NCBI GenBank assembly: GCA_032622095.1 | Contig: CP136066.1 | Coordinates: 47,588,911 to 47,652,910, forward strand | Source: Siphonodentalium dalli | Lineage: Eukaryota; Mollusca; Scaphopoda; Gadilida; Siphonodentaliidae | Length of the DNA stretch: 64,000 nucleotides | Reading direction: 5' to 3' | Shown: piece by piece, positions 35,864-43,430 of the stretch | Layout: every line of letters begins with the position of its first letter | Numbering within the stretch: the first letter of the stretch is position 1 | Translations under genes and position numbers: made by a program | The notes under the pieces: generated by a model | Database searches by the model: none | What the model saw: the letters and a program-made list of their open reading frames with translations, nothing else | Told to the model about the DNA's origin: nothing

Positions 35864-35871
35864 CCGCCCGC

Positions 35872-35918
<47 letters not shown>

Positions 35919-36003
35919 TGTAATGCGCATGTCAACGCCGCGCCGCCGGCGGCGGCGGCAACTACATAATCCTATGGCATGCAAAGAAATTGGCGGCGGC
36001 GGT
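35864..36003. repeat. GC-rich cassette 1, left arm of B
   Basis: A (GGC)n run of ~15 units, then 'gtaatgcgcatgtcaacgcc', more GGC, a unique ~35-bp insert and again GGC. It ends at 'ggttaaggatttagtca'. Its mirror is at 39,531-39,664. The 'gcgcatgtcaacgccgcgcc' core is shared with cassette 2. Confidence 0.8.
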
Positions 36004-36014
36004 TAAGGATTTAG

Positions 36015-36200
36015 TCAGTGATGATACTGTTGTTGTTGTTGTTGTTGGTGTTGTTGGTGTTGTTGTTGTTGTTGTGGCTGATGATACTGTTGTTGTTGTT
36101 GTTGTTGTTGTTCTGAAGGCGTGTGTTTAACTTTGATATGACGCTTCAAACTATCTTGCCAAGCATAGACACTTAAGCACTCTTCACATTGATACTTCAT
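36015..36200 (-). CDS. C2H2 zinc-finger polyglutamine protein, left copy in B
   Basis: A 61-residue protein. Residues 5-26 form one complete C2H2 finger, C-x2-C-x12-H-x4-H (C5, C8, H21, H26). A Gln/His-rich tail runs to the end (residues ~31-61). The stop TGA lies inside the boundary motif TGACTAAATCC. A TATA box precedes it by ~45 bases. A DNA- or RNA-binding regulator is plausible, with the glutamine tail a possible activation or aggregation domain. Element A carries a gene with the same start but without the finger. The product is identical in both arms of B. Confidence 0.65.
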   Translation of the reverse strand: MKYQCEECLSVYAWQDSLKRHIKVKHTPSEQQQQQQQQYHQPQQQQQHQQHQQQQQQQYHH

Positions 36201-36241
36201 TTTCCTATATAATCAGTGAAATCGAGCGTTCTTCTATGCAC

Positions 36242-36254
36242 CTATATTTATATA
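36242..36254 (-). promoter_or_regulatory. TATA box of the zinc-finger gene, left arm of B
   Basis: The minus strand reads tatataaatatag, ~45 bases upstream of the ATG at 36,200. It mirrors 39,280-39,292. Confidence 0.55.
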
Positions 36255-36281
36255 GAACAGAAACAAGCGTAACGTGGTGGA

Positions 36282-36482
36282 CTAGTTAACTAGTTCAGGC
36301 TGTCGTTCACAACGTCTCTTAGTGTTGTTTGTACTGGATACAAATTTATCACATTGGCTACAATACAACCTACCTATCCAAATGTCAATGCAATTATGAG
36401 TGAATTCAATATGAGAGTATATATATAAGCATTTGTATCGACATCTCGTGAATCTATCGAAATATCTTACTTCTCTTTCCAA
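36282..36482 (-). CDS. 66-residue Cys-containing ORF, left copy in B
   Basis: Starts MEREVRYFDRF and contains a C-x2-C near the C-terminal half (LYCSQCDKF) and a further Cys in KRRCERQ. It ends just upstream of the zinc-finger gene promoter, on the same strand. The C-terminal part is conserved in element A (17,460-17,560 and 19,254-19,349), but there a C-to-T change makes a stop (cga to tga) and the N-terminal part is different. It may be a degenerate zinc-binding exon or an upstream part of the finger gene. Confidence 0.4.
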   Translation of the reverse strand: MEREVRYFDRFTRCRYKCLYIYSHIEFTHNCIDIWIGRLYCSQCDKFVSSTNNTKRRCERQPELVN

Positions 36483-36650
36483 ATTGCGTAATAATTATGT
36501 TGAGGTTCAGTGGGTACGTCCGATATATCCAGCTGAAGGCAGAATGGACAATTGCTTCCTCTGATGTACAGTTAGTTTGAATCAGTAAACATATGCACAT
36601 GATTGTGTCTGTGCAACTTGAAACAATACAATTAAAATCTGGTCGTTTTC

Positions 36651-36716
36651 GGCGGCGGCCGTAATGCGCATGTCAACGCCGCGCCGCCGGCGGCGGCGGC
36701 GGCGGCGGCGGCGGTT
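36651..36716. repeat. GC-rich cassette 2, left arm of B
   Basis: GGC runs flanking 'gtaatgcgcatgtcaacgcc', ending in 'ggttaaggatttagtca'. Mirror at 38,820-38,884. Confidence 0.8.
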
Positions 36717-36851
36717 AAGGATTTAGTCACAAATATGGCTTGTTTCCATTCATCGGAAAACTATGGGGGTAAGGTGGTGAGCGCCACCGAAAAAAGCAAG
36801 TGAGCGAGGGAAAAAAGAGAAAAATAACATGACAAGTGGTACATAGTACAA

Positions 36852-36857
36852 TTTATT
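36852..36857 (-). terminator. polyadenylation signal, left arm of B
   Basis: TTTATT on the plus strand (AATAAA on the minus strand), directly after the end of the acidic-tail remnant. It would serve transcripts of the Bcl-2-like gene. Confidence 0.5.
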
Positions 36858-36864
36858 ATATTAA

Positions 36865-36961
36865 CTATTCACTGTCACTTTCGTCCGAATTGTCATCACT
36901 TTCGTCAGATGTGTCATTTGTTTCGTCCATGAACTTTTCTAGCAATGGTCTGTACTTTAAT
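36865..36961 (-). pseudogene. 3' remnant of the acidic-tailed gene, left arm of B
   Basis: Only the last ~32 codons (from LKYRPLLEKF to the acidic tail) remain. The 5' part is replaced by a TA microsatellite and the Bcl-2-like gene. The complete 67-codon gene is at 20,065-20,268. Confidence 0.8.
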
Positions 36962-36995
36962 ATATATATATATATATATATACACACAATTGATA

Positions 36996-37607
36996 TTAAT
37001 ATGTTTGCCAATAATTTACACATCCATGAATCGATCTGAAAACATTATGGTTCATTGTCAACATTTTTGACGAGTAGTTGTCAATATTTAGACATTCCTG
37101 GAAGAAATTATCCCAACTGCCTTCCCGTTCGACCCATTGGTCAGTGTATAATGTCACGATAGTGTGTGCCCATTGCACAATTTCGCTGACCAATGAGAAG
37201 TCGTTGTCTTTGTATGCTTTTAAACACATTTTTCCTGTGAACAGGAATGCAGCCATTATTCTCTCCCATGTGTAGGGGCCATCTTCCCGAAATATATTGT
37301 CCAACAAGTCACTAAATATATAGGGAAAATGATCCCTATCGTAATTGTCCAATTTCCCTGTCAGCTCATTTAACAGCCACATGTTATAATTTTCCAGCTG
37401 TTGAAGTATTCTTCTTGTGCAGTCACGTATTTCATCTAACTCTGATAAATAAAAGTTATTAGTGTCTGGGTAATGAAAGCCGTTTCTCAGAATGATATGC
37501 CTGACATAACTTTTCATCAAATATTTCGTAACTGCGCCAACTTCCATACTGTTCAATTTCTTGAGCTGTGTATCCATTATTATTTTTTTCCCTTCTACGT
37601 CAGACAT
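36996..37607 (-). CDS. Bcl-2-family apoptosis regulator, left copy in B
   Basis: A 203-residue, intron-free protein. A BH4-like helix lies at residues 28-47 (KYLMKSYVRHIILRNGF). The BH1 region is at 104-123 (NIFREDG, then TWERIMAAFLF; W114 matches the conserved Trp of the NWGR motif). BH2 is at 158-169 (WVEREGSWDNFF). Order and spacing match the Bcl-2 fold. No C-terminal hydrophobic anchor is seen, so a cytosolic or peripherally bound protein is expected. Family members control mitochondrial outer-membrane permeabilisation; viral homologues usually block apoptosis. A single uninterrupted frame beside viral-style genes favours a captured gene. Pro- versus anti-apoptotic action cannot be read from the sequence. 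Confidence 0.8.
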   Translation of the reverse strand: MSDVEGKKIIMDTQLKKLNSMEVGAVTKYLMKSYVRHIILRNGFHYPDTNNFYLSELDEIRDCTRRILQQLENYNMWLLNELTGKLDNYDRDHFPYIFSDLLDNIFREDGPYTWERIMAAFLFTGKMCLKAYKDNDFSLVSEIVQWAHTIVTLYTDQWVEREGSWDNFFQECLNIDNYSSKMLTMNHNVFRSIHGCVNYWQTY

Positions 37608-37634
37608 AAAATATCAACAGTCCCTTTATTATGT

Positions 37635-37651
37635 TGAGTCAGCTAACCAAT
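37635..37651 (-). promoter_or_regulatory. AP-1-like and CCAAT motifs upstream of the Bcl-2-like gene, left arm
   Basis: The plus strand shows TGAGTCA (37,635-37,641) and CCAAT (37,647-37,651). They lie ~30-45 bases upstream of the minus-strand ATG at 37,607, with a TATA-like 'cataataaag' between. Confidence 0.4.
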
Positions 37652-37751
37652 CAAAATGCATGATATTAACGTGTTCCGACATGTTTCATTTCTAATTTTA
37701 GATGTTAAATGTGCCGACATTGTTCTTTGTTGTTGTAAAAAAATTGGCGCG

Positions 37752-37782
37752 CGTGCGGCCCCCATCACCCCCTCACTGCCGC
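37752..37782. other. central spacer of element B
   Basis: A 31-bp asymmetric sequence between the flanks ggcgcg and cgcgcc. Its reverse complement matches the spacer of element A except for an A/T difference and a 2-base indel. Confidence 0.8.
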
Positions 37783-37882
37783 CGCGCCAATTTTTTTACA
37801 ACAACAAAGAACAATGTCGGCACATTTAACATCTAAAATTAGAAATGAAACATGTCGGAACACGTTAATATCATGCATTTTG

Positions 37883-37910
37883 ATTGGTTAGCTGACTCAA
37901 CATAATAAAG
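37883..37910 (+). promoter_or_regulatory. promoter-like motifs of the Bcl-2-like gene, right arm
   Basis: ATTGG (inverted CCAAT, 37,883-37,887), TGACTCA (AP-1 consensus, 37,893-37,899) and a TATA-like 'cataataaag' (37,901-37,910) precede the ATG at 37,927. The leader would be very short. Confidence 0.4.
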
Positions 37911-37926
37911 GGACTGTTGATATTTT

Positions 37927-38538
37927 ATGTCTGACGTAGAAGGGAAAAAAATAATAATGGATACACAGCTCAAGAAATTGAACAGTATGGAAGTTGGCGC
38001 AGTTACGAAATATTTGATGAAAAGTTATGTCAGGCATATCATTCTGAGAAACGGCTTTCATTACCCAGACACTAATAACTTTTATTTATCAGAGTTAGAT
38101 GAAATACGTGACTGCACAAGAAGAATACTTCAACAGCTGGAAAATTATAACATGTGGCTGTTAAATGAGCTGACAGGGAAATTGGACAATTACGATAGGG
38201 ATCATTTTCCCTATATATTTAGTGACTTGTTGGACAATATATTTCGGGAAGATGGCCCCTACACATCGGAGAGAATAATGGCTGCATTCCTGTTCACAGG
38301 AAAAATGTGTTTAAAAGCATACAAAGACAACGACTTCTCATTGGTCAGCGAAATTGTGCAATGGGCACACACTATCGTGACATTATACACTGACCAATGG
38401 GTCGAACGGGAAGGCAGTTGGGATAATTTCTTCCAGGAATGTCTAAATATTGACAACTACTCGTCAAAAATGTTGACAATGAACCATAATGTTTTCAGAT
38501 CGATTCATGGATGTGTAAATTATTGGCAAACATATTAA
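37927..38538 (+). CDS. Bcl-2-family apoptosis regulator, right copy in B
   Basis: A 203-residue product identical to the left copy except for serine in place of tryptophan at residue 114 (tcg versus tgg), in the most conserved position of BH1. BH4-like, BH1 and BH2 regions are otherwise intact and no C-terminal membrane anchor is seen. If the family pattern applies, this copy could be weakened in partner binding. It could also be a sequencing or assembly difference. It is followed by a TA tract, the remnant of the acidic-tailed gene and an AATAAA signal at 38,677. Confidence 0.78.
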   Translation: MSDVEGKKIIMDTQLKKLNSMEVGAVTKYLMKSYVRHIILRNGFHYPDTNNFYLSELDEIRDCTRRILQQLENYNMWLLNELTGKLDNYDRDHFPYIFSDLLDNIFREDGPYTSERIMAAFLFTGKMCLKAYKDNDFSLVSEIVQWAHTIVTLYTDQWVEREGSWDNFFQECLNIDNYSSKMLTMNHNVFRSIHGCVNYWQTY

Positions 38539-38572
38539 TATCAATTGTGTGTATATATATATATATATATAT

Positions 38573-38669
38573 ATTAAAGTACAGACCATTGCTAGAAAAG
38601 TTCATGGACGAAACAAATGACACATCTGACGAAAGTGATGACAATTCGGACGAAAGTGACAGTGAATAG
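38573..38669 (+). pseudogene. 3' remnant of the acidic-tailed gene, right arm of B
   Basis: Mirror of 36,865-36,961. It is in the same orientation as the Bcl-2-like gene and downstream of it. Confidence 0.8.
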
Positions 38670-38676
38670 TTAATAT

Positions 38677-38682
38677 AATAAA
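38677..38682 (+). terminator. polyadenylation signal AATAAA, right arm of B
   Basis: Nine bases after the stop of the remnant and the first AATAAA downstream of the Bcl-2-like gene. The 3' sequence 'tttttctcttttttccctcg' matches that of element A. Confidence 0.55.
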
Positions 38683-38819
38683 TTGTACTATGTACCACTT
38701 GTCATGTTATTTTTCTCTTTTTTCCCTCGCTCACTTGCTTTTTTCGGTGGCGCTCACCACCTTACCCCCATAGTTTTCCGATGAATGGAAACAAGCCATA
38801 TTTGTGACTAAATCCTTAA

Positions 38820-38884
38820 CCGCCGCCGCCGCCGCCGCCGCCGCCGGCGGCGCGGCGTTGACATGCGCATTACGGCCGCCGCCG
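38820..38884. repeat. GC-rich cassette 2, right arm of B
   Basis: It starts after 'tgactaaatcctta' with (CCG)n, then 'ggcgcggcgttgacatgcgc' and CCG again. Confidence 0.8.
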
Positions 38885-39051
38885 AAAACGACCAGATTTT
38901 AATTGTATTGTTTCAAGTTGCACAGACACAATCATGTGCATATGTTTACTGATTCAAACTAACTGTACATCAGAGGAAGCAATTGTCCATTCTGCCTTCA
39001 GCTGGATATATCGGACGTACCCACTGAACCTCAACATAATTATTACGCAAT

Positions 39052-39252
39052 TTGGAAAGAGAAGTAAGATATTTCGATAGATTCACGAGATGTCGATACA
39101 AATGCTTATATATATACTCTCATATTGAATTCACTCATAATTGCATTGACATTTGGATAGGTAGGTTGTATTGTAGCCAATGTGATAAATTTGTATCCAG
39201 TACAAACAACACTAAGAGACGTTGTGAACGACAGCCTGAACTAGTTAACTAG
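39052..39252 (+). CDS. 66-residue Cys-containing ORF, right copy in B
   Basis: Identical to the product at 36,282-36,482. It has a C-x2-C pair and a Lys/Arg-rich end. It lies 80 bases upstream of the zinc-finger gene on the same strand. No family recognised. Confidence 0.4.
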   Translation: MEREVRYFDRFTRCRYKCLYIYSHIEFTHNCIDIWIGRLYCSQCDKFVSSTNNTKRRCERQPELVN

Positions 39253-39279
39253 TCCACCACGTTACGCTTGTTTCTGTTC

Positions 39280-39292
39280 TATATAAATATAG
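39280..39292 (+). promoter_or_regulatory. TATA box of the zinc-finger gene, right arm of B
   Basis: tatataaatatag, about 42 bases before the ATG at 39,334. This spacing suits a short 5' leader. Confidence 0.6.
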
Positions 39293-39333
39293 GTGCATAG
39301 AAGAACGCTCGATTTCACTGATTATATAGGAAA

Positions 39334-39519
39334 ATGAAGTATCAATGTGAAGAGTGCTTAAGTGTCTATGCTTGGCAAGATAGTTTGAAGCGTCATATCA
39401 AAGTTAAACACACGCCTTCAGAACAACAACAACAACAACAACAACAGTATCATCAGCCACAACAACAACAACAACACCAACAACACCAACAACAACAACA
39501 ACAACAGTATCATCACTGA
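39334..39519 (+). CDS. C2H2 zinc-finger polyglutamine protein, right copy in B
   Basis: A 61-residue product identical to 36,015-36,200, with one full C2H2 finger (C5, C8, H21, H26) followed by a Gln/His tail encoded by CAA/CAG repeats. The stop lies within TGACTAAATCC, and GC-rich cassette 1 begins directly afterwards. The start is fixed by the TATA box at 39,280. Confidence 0.65.
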   Translation: MKYQCEECLSVYAWQDSLKRHIKVKHTPSEQQQQQQQQYHQPQQQQQHQQHQQQQQQQYHH

Positions 39520-39530
39520 CTAAATCCTTA

Positions 39531-39615
39531 ACCGCCGCCGCCAATTTCTTTGCATGCCATAGGATTATGTAGTTGCCGCCGCCGCCGGCGGCGCGGCGTT
39601 GACATGCGCATTACA

Positions 39616-39656
<41 letters not shown>

Positions 39657-39664
39657 GGGCGGCT
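39531..39664. repeat. GC-rich cassette 1, right arm of B
   Basis: (CCG)n with 'ggcgcggcgttgacatgcgc' core and a ~35-bp AT-richer insert. Mirror of 35,864-36,003. Confidence 0.8.
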
Positions 39665-39774
39665 GGTCGACTCGCATAGATAAGAGAATGCATTGGCACA
39701 GGATAAAAAAAATCCCGACTTCCGACTGGATTTGATATAGCGGGTCACATTTATGACTAAATCCTGAATTTTGT

Positions 39775-39985
39775 TTAATTTTTGAAGTTTTTTGAAATTT
39801 GCGAAATTTGTGAAATTTGTGAAATTTGTGAAGTTTTTGAAGTTTTTCGAAATTTTTGAAATTTTGTAAGTTTTTGAAATTTTTGTGAACTTTTTTGAAA
39901 TTTTTGAACTTTTTGAAATTTTTGAACTTTTTGAACTTTTTGAACTTTTTGAACTTTTTGACCTTTTTGAACTTTTTGGAAGTTT
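39775..39985. repeat. 9-bp repeat tract, right arm of B
   Basis: Mirror image of 35,540-35,760. Confidence 0.85.
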
Positions 39986-40340
39986 TCAATGCGAGTGTCA
40001 CTTTAACATTATCCCACAGTGTGCGCCATGTGTTACTTTAACATTCATCCATAGTGAGTGTCACTTTAATAATCATCCCCCGTGAGAGACTAGTATCCCT
40101 TTAATATTCAAGACTGAAGCTACTACACCGAGATCATCACGTGATATACATGTAGATAATATACCATTCATATGGAGAAATCTGGATATAACCAGCGGGT
40201 CATGTCCGGACATGTCCAACCGGTATACAAATAGACCGACGCGTGGGCGGAGAATATAGGTCAAACTCCATGTACTGCGGAGTAAAAGTCGGATAGAGTT
40301 ATCGTTCCTGAAATAACCCCAACTGGGGTGGGTATCATCA

Positions 40341-40346
40341 CTTGTC
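40341..40346. repeat. target-site duplication of element B, right copy
   Basis: cttgtc follows TCATCA directly and leads back into host 'acctatattcactgcttccc'. Confidence 0.93.
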
Positions 40347-41297
40347 ACCTATATTCACTGCTTCCCGTAGGCCTTAACACTTTGTCATGGTTTCAATACA
40401 ATGATCATGGCAGAACATTATGTGGTTAATATCACGGGAGCAGTAGAAGATTCCGAAGTTTACGGTCATTTCACAATTTAAAGGTGTGAGTGAGGATAAA
40501 CGTCTTCTGATCATGTGGAAGGAAATTTATACGGATTGTAGACGCCTGAATTTGTAAATGACATACATTAAATGTTCATACTCAACCAAATCACAGATGC
40601 AGCTAAAGCCAAAATAATACTTTAAAACACACATGGTGTTTGTTTTATTTGTATTGCCGATATCAGTAAATCCTTCAGAGGAATATGTACGAATGGCGTT
40701 TCTATCTTTAAGGAGCAAACGTTTATATATTTCGTTTTTATTTACCAACTCGGTCGATTATTCATACATGGCAAGAAACGTGAGCAAAAAGTTAAGGGGT
40801 ATGTTTTTGTCCCATGTAGAAAGCATTGATACAAAGCGGGACAAGCGTTACAAAAGCTGATAAAAGATATTTTATTTCCCATCGTTATCTGCGCCCCATG
40901 CAGTAGTAACCCTTGATACAGAGAGCGATACAAGCGTTACAGAAGTTTAAGGAATCGTTTTTATTTCTAGTGATTATCTGCGTCCCAGCAGTAACCCTTG
41001 ATGCAGAGGGATACAAGCGATACATAATCTTGTAGAGGTGATTTTATTTCTCATCGTTATCTGCGTCCCAGTAGTAACCCTTGATACAGAGCGATACAAG
41101 CGTTACAGAATCTTATATAGAGGTGATTTTATTTCTCAACGTTATCTGCCTCCCAGCAGTAGCCCTTGATACAGAGCGATACAAGCGTTACAGAATCAGC
41201 CTTAAATATACAAGCATTTCAAGAATTAGATAGTCTTATCAGTGCAGATAGTTGACGCATGTCAGGGTCAAAACATGTACCTCATCCCCTGAACTAG
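40347..41297 (+). repeat. segmental duplication unit 2, part after element B
   Basis: It continues the match to unit 1 (29,124-30,075), including the uninterrupted site of element A (attaaa at 40,567-40,572) and the five-copy ~85-bp array at 40,860-41,210. It ends at 'catcccctgaactag'. Confidence 0.85.
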
Positions 41298-41305
41298 TCC
41301 GTAAA

Positions 41306-41346
41306 CCTGACTTTTATTATCAGAGCATAGCTCTATAAAAGTCAGG
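41306..41346. repeat. hairpin, left
   Basis: CCTGACTTTTAT pairs perfectly with ATAAAAGTCAGG, and an inner AGAGC pairs with GCTCT. Confidence 0.85.
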
Positions 41347-42062
41347 ACTGTATATCACTGAAAGCAGTACTCCGTCACCAATATTTGGTATGGACATTTA
41401 CTCGACTTTTCACAAGCGATAACACACACTAAAAAATATTATTTAACAACCAAAACTCCCACATACTTGTAGATCAGAGCTTCTAGTACATTTCTAGTGT
41501 GTTGTCAATGCATGTTTAAGATGTTAGTCGTGTCATTCTTCGCATAAAGCGAGAGCATATTTCTACCGCCTCGAACTTTCAGCCATTTTGTATTTGCAAA
41601 AATCCGTCAAAACAGTGAATTAGGAATCGGAAACGGAACGAACATAATTGGATTCCGGCTATAACATGTTCTTGTTTGTTTCGAGTTTATTTTCGATTCA
41701 AATATTTATAAACATGAGAAATAAACTTAATGATTATATATGTATATATGCATGTAACCATTTCATAATCACCATCGTCATCATCCGGCATCAACATATT
41801 ATTATTAAAATCATCATCGCCATGATATCATCATAATATATCATCAAATCAATTTTTTTCAAGGGCGTGGCTAAAGTGCCTTATTAAGTGTCCAAATTAT
41901 TATTCCAACCTCTTTCCATCCTAATTGAGTGAGAATTTTCCAAATTGACACCTTAACTTACCAACTGTCGTCAAATTGTAATATAAGGTAGCCATACGGT
42001 CACTTATCGCCGTAGGTAATCGGCTTTAACTAATTGACGACTCTAAGACTATAATATTCAGA

Positions 42063-43157
42063 TAGTGATGGGCGGTTAACCGAGAAAACAACTCAGTTTC
42101 GATTTTTAACAATAAACCGAAAACCGACCAACGCGACTCTGCTCAAACCGATATTACGTTTTTTTTATATGTTTATTTTTCACTTAAATCAACTTATTAT
42201 ACCTCCCCAGGTACTTATTAGTTGATATTGTTATCAAATTATCGGCGTCACTGATCAATATTATATCGGAATGTGTCCATTTCATCTCAGATATGTGCAT
42301 GTTGTTATAATATCGTATAGGCGACTGTTTTTGTTCTTTTTCAAAACATATGGCCGAACAAAATAACGAACATGGTTCAACAAAAAGCCCTGTTTGGAGT
42401 TATTTTACGCGTCTAACTGGAGACGACTGCAAAAAAATGTCGCTGCTTAATATGTCATAAAAACGTCGCTTAAACCAGAGTCCGGCTAACTATATGAATG
42501 CCGAACGTACACAAGTCCAAATAAGGCGATAATCGCCAACCAAAAAAATGGAAGCGTCTGCTAACTCGAAAACTTAAGTAAATGGTATGAACACTTTGGT
42601 CGTCTGGACATTCCGATGTGACGTAATCTGGTAGAAGTTTGCAGCCATTGTGCAGCTTGTAAAATATGTCGCAACATCACACATATCAAAGCGATCACAC
42701 CGCAGTCATTGAATGTGGGTCAAGCATACACGTGTCAATAATTGTTACACAGTCAGGTCAAGGACGCCCAGTGTTTGTGAATTTGCTGCTGTTTGTGGTT
42801 GAATTCTCAGACACTAATCAATGCATATAATATGATAAATATGTTTTAAACATGTCAGAAAGGGATAAACAGTTAAGATGGGGGTGTTTATTTTTTAAAA
42901 TACCGAATTGTATCATCTTATCGCGTTGGATTCAGTTTGCGTCGGCATTTTGTCCCGTTGTTTACCTGTGATCGCATTTCCTTCCTAAAAAATTGAACGT
43001 TATTGGGACATTATTGACTCTAATTGCGGTTACTTTGAAAGTATATTCATTACAGTATAATTTCACTATCTAGTAAAAAAAAACGAACCGAAACCGATGT
43101 TTTTTTCTCCCAGAAAAACCGAAACCGAACATAAAAAATCAAAACCGCCCATCTCTA
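42063..43157 (+). mobile_element. deleted hAT-like transposon
   Basis: The ends TAGTGATGGGCGGTT and (reverse complement) TAGAGATGGGCGGTT form a short TIR typical of hAT elements (TAGNG-type ends). The interior is only ~1.1 kb and begins with a broken BED-type zinc-finger frame, so it is an internally deleted copy. No exact 8-bp target duplication was found (tattcaga versus ctcggttt). The right terminal region is rich in 'aaccgaaaccg' repeats. Confidence 0.65.
42350..42483 (+). pseudogene. hAT transposase N-terminus with BED finger, frameshifted
   Basis: From ATG at 42,350 the frame reads MAEQNNEHGSTKSPVWSYF and on to TGDDCKK. It then continues in another frame with C-x2-C and HKNVA after the A run at 42,429-42,437. 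V-W-x-Y-F followed by C-x2-C is the BED-finger pattern of hAT transposases. The DDE catalytic core and dimerisation domain are absent. Confidence 0.6.
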
Positions 43158-43284
43158 CTCGGTTTCGACTCCATATTGTCGCTAATGCTTTGTCAACGTT
43201 ATTGGCACGTAAATCTTATGTAAGCATAGCGATGGCGACGTGGTCGGAACTTGGGCGTTTGATACCGAGACCACTATTTGAATA

Positions 43285-43430
43285 TTAATGTGTGTTCCAG
43301 AACGAAAAAGTTGAAGAAAATTGACAAATTTGTGAATTTAAAAACAGTTCAAACGTTAGTGTATTCCATGCCTCAGCCCGGACATATATACCAAATTTCA
43401 AACATATAACACCCCGTTTACACATTTTAT
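43285..43430 (+). repeat. fragment of the unit-1 repeat
   Basis: 'gtgttccagaacgaaaa' to 'gacatatataccaaatttca' matches 27,475-27,590 and 33,037-33,155, more diverged than those two are from each other. Confidence 0.7.

Larger units (their letters stand above)
35187..40340. mobile_element. element B: near-perfect 5.15 kb palindrome with Bcl-2-like genes
   Basis: A 5154-bp insertion with ends TGATGATACC...GGTATCATCA and the 6-bp duplication cttgtc on both sides. The left arm (35,187-37,751, 2565 bp) and right arm (37,783-40,340, 2558 bp) are nearly identical inverted copies around a 31-bp spacer. Per arm, from the centre outward: a Bcl-2-family gene, a TA tract, the 3' end of the acidic-tailed gene with AATAAA, a GC-rich cassette, a Cys-containing ORF, a C2H2/polyQ gene, a second GC-rich cassette, 9-bp repeats, subterminal repeats and the terminal ~250 bp. 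It has no polymerase, integrase or capsid gene. The boundaries are shown directly; relation to Maverick/adintovirus-like DNA is inferred from TSD length, TIR size and gene style. Confidence 0.88.

Noticed and set aside
35526..40001. Lys/Phe-, Gly-, Ala- and Arg-rich frames of 147-157 codons in element B
   Set aside because: They run through the 9-bp repeats and (GGC)n cassettes and join unrelated modules; they are composition artefacts.
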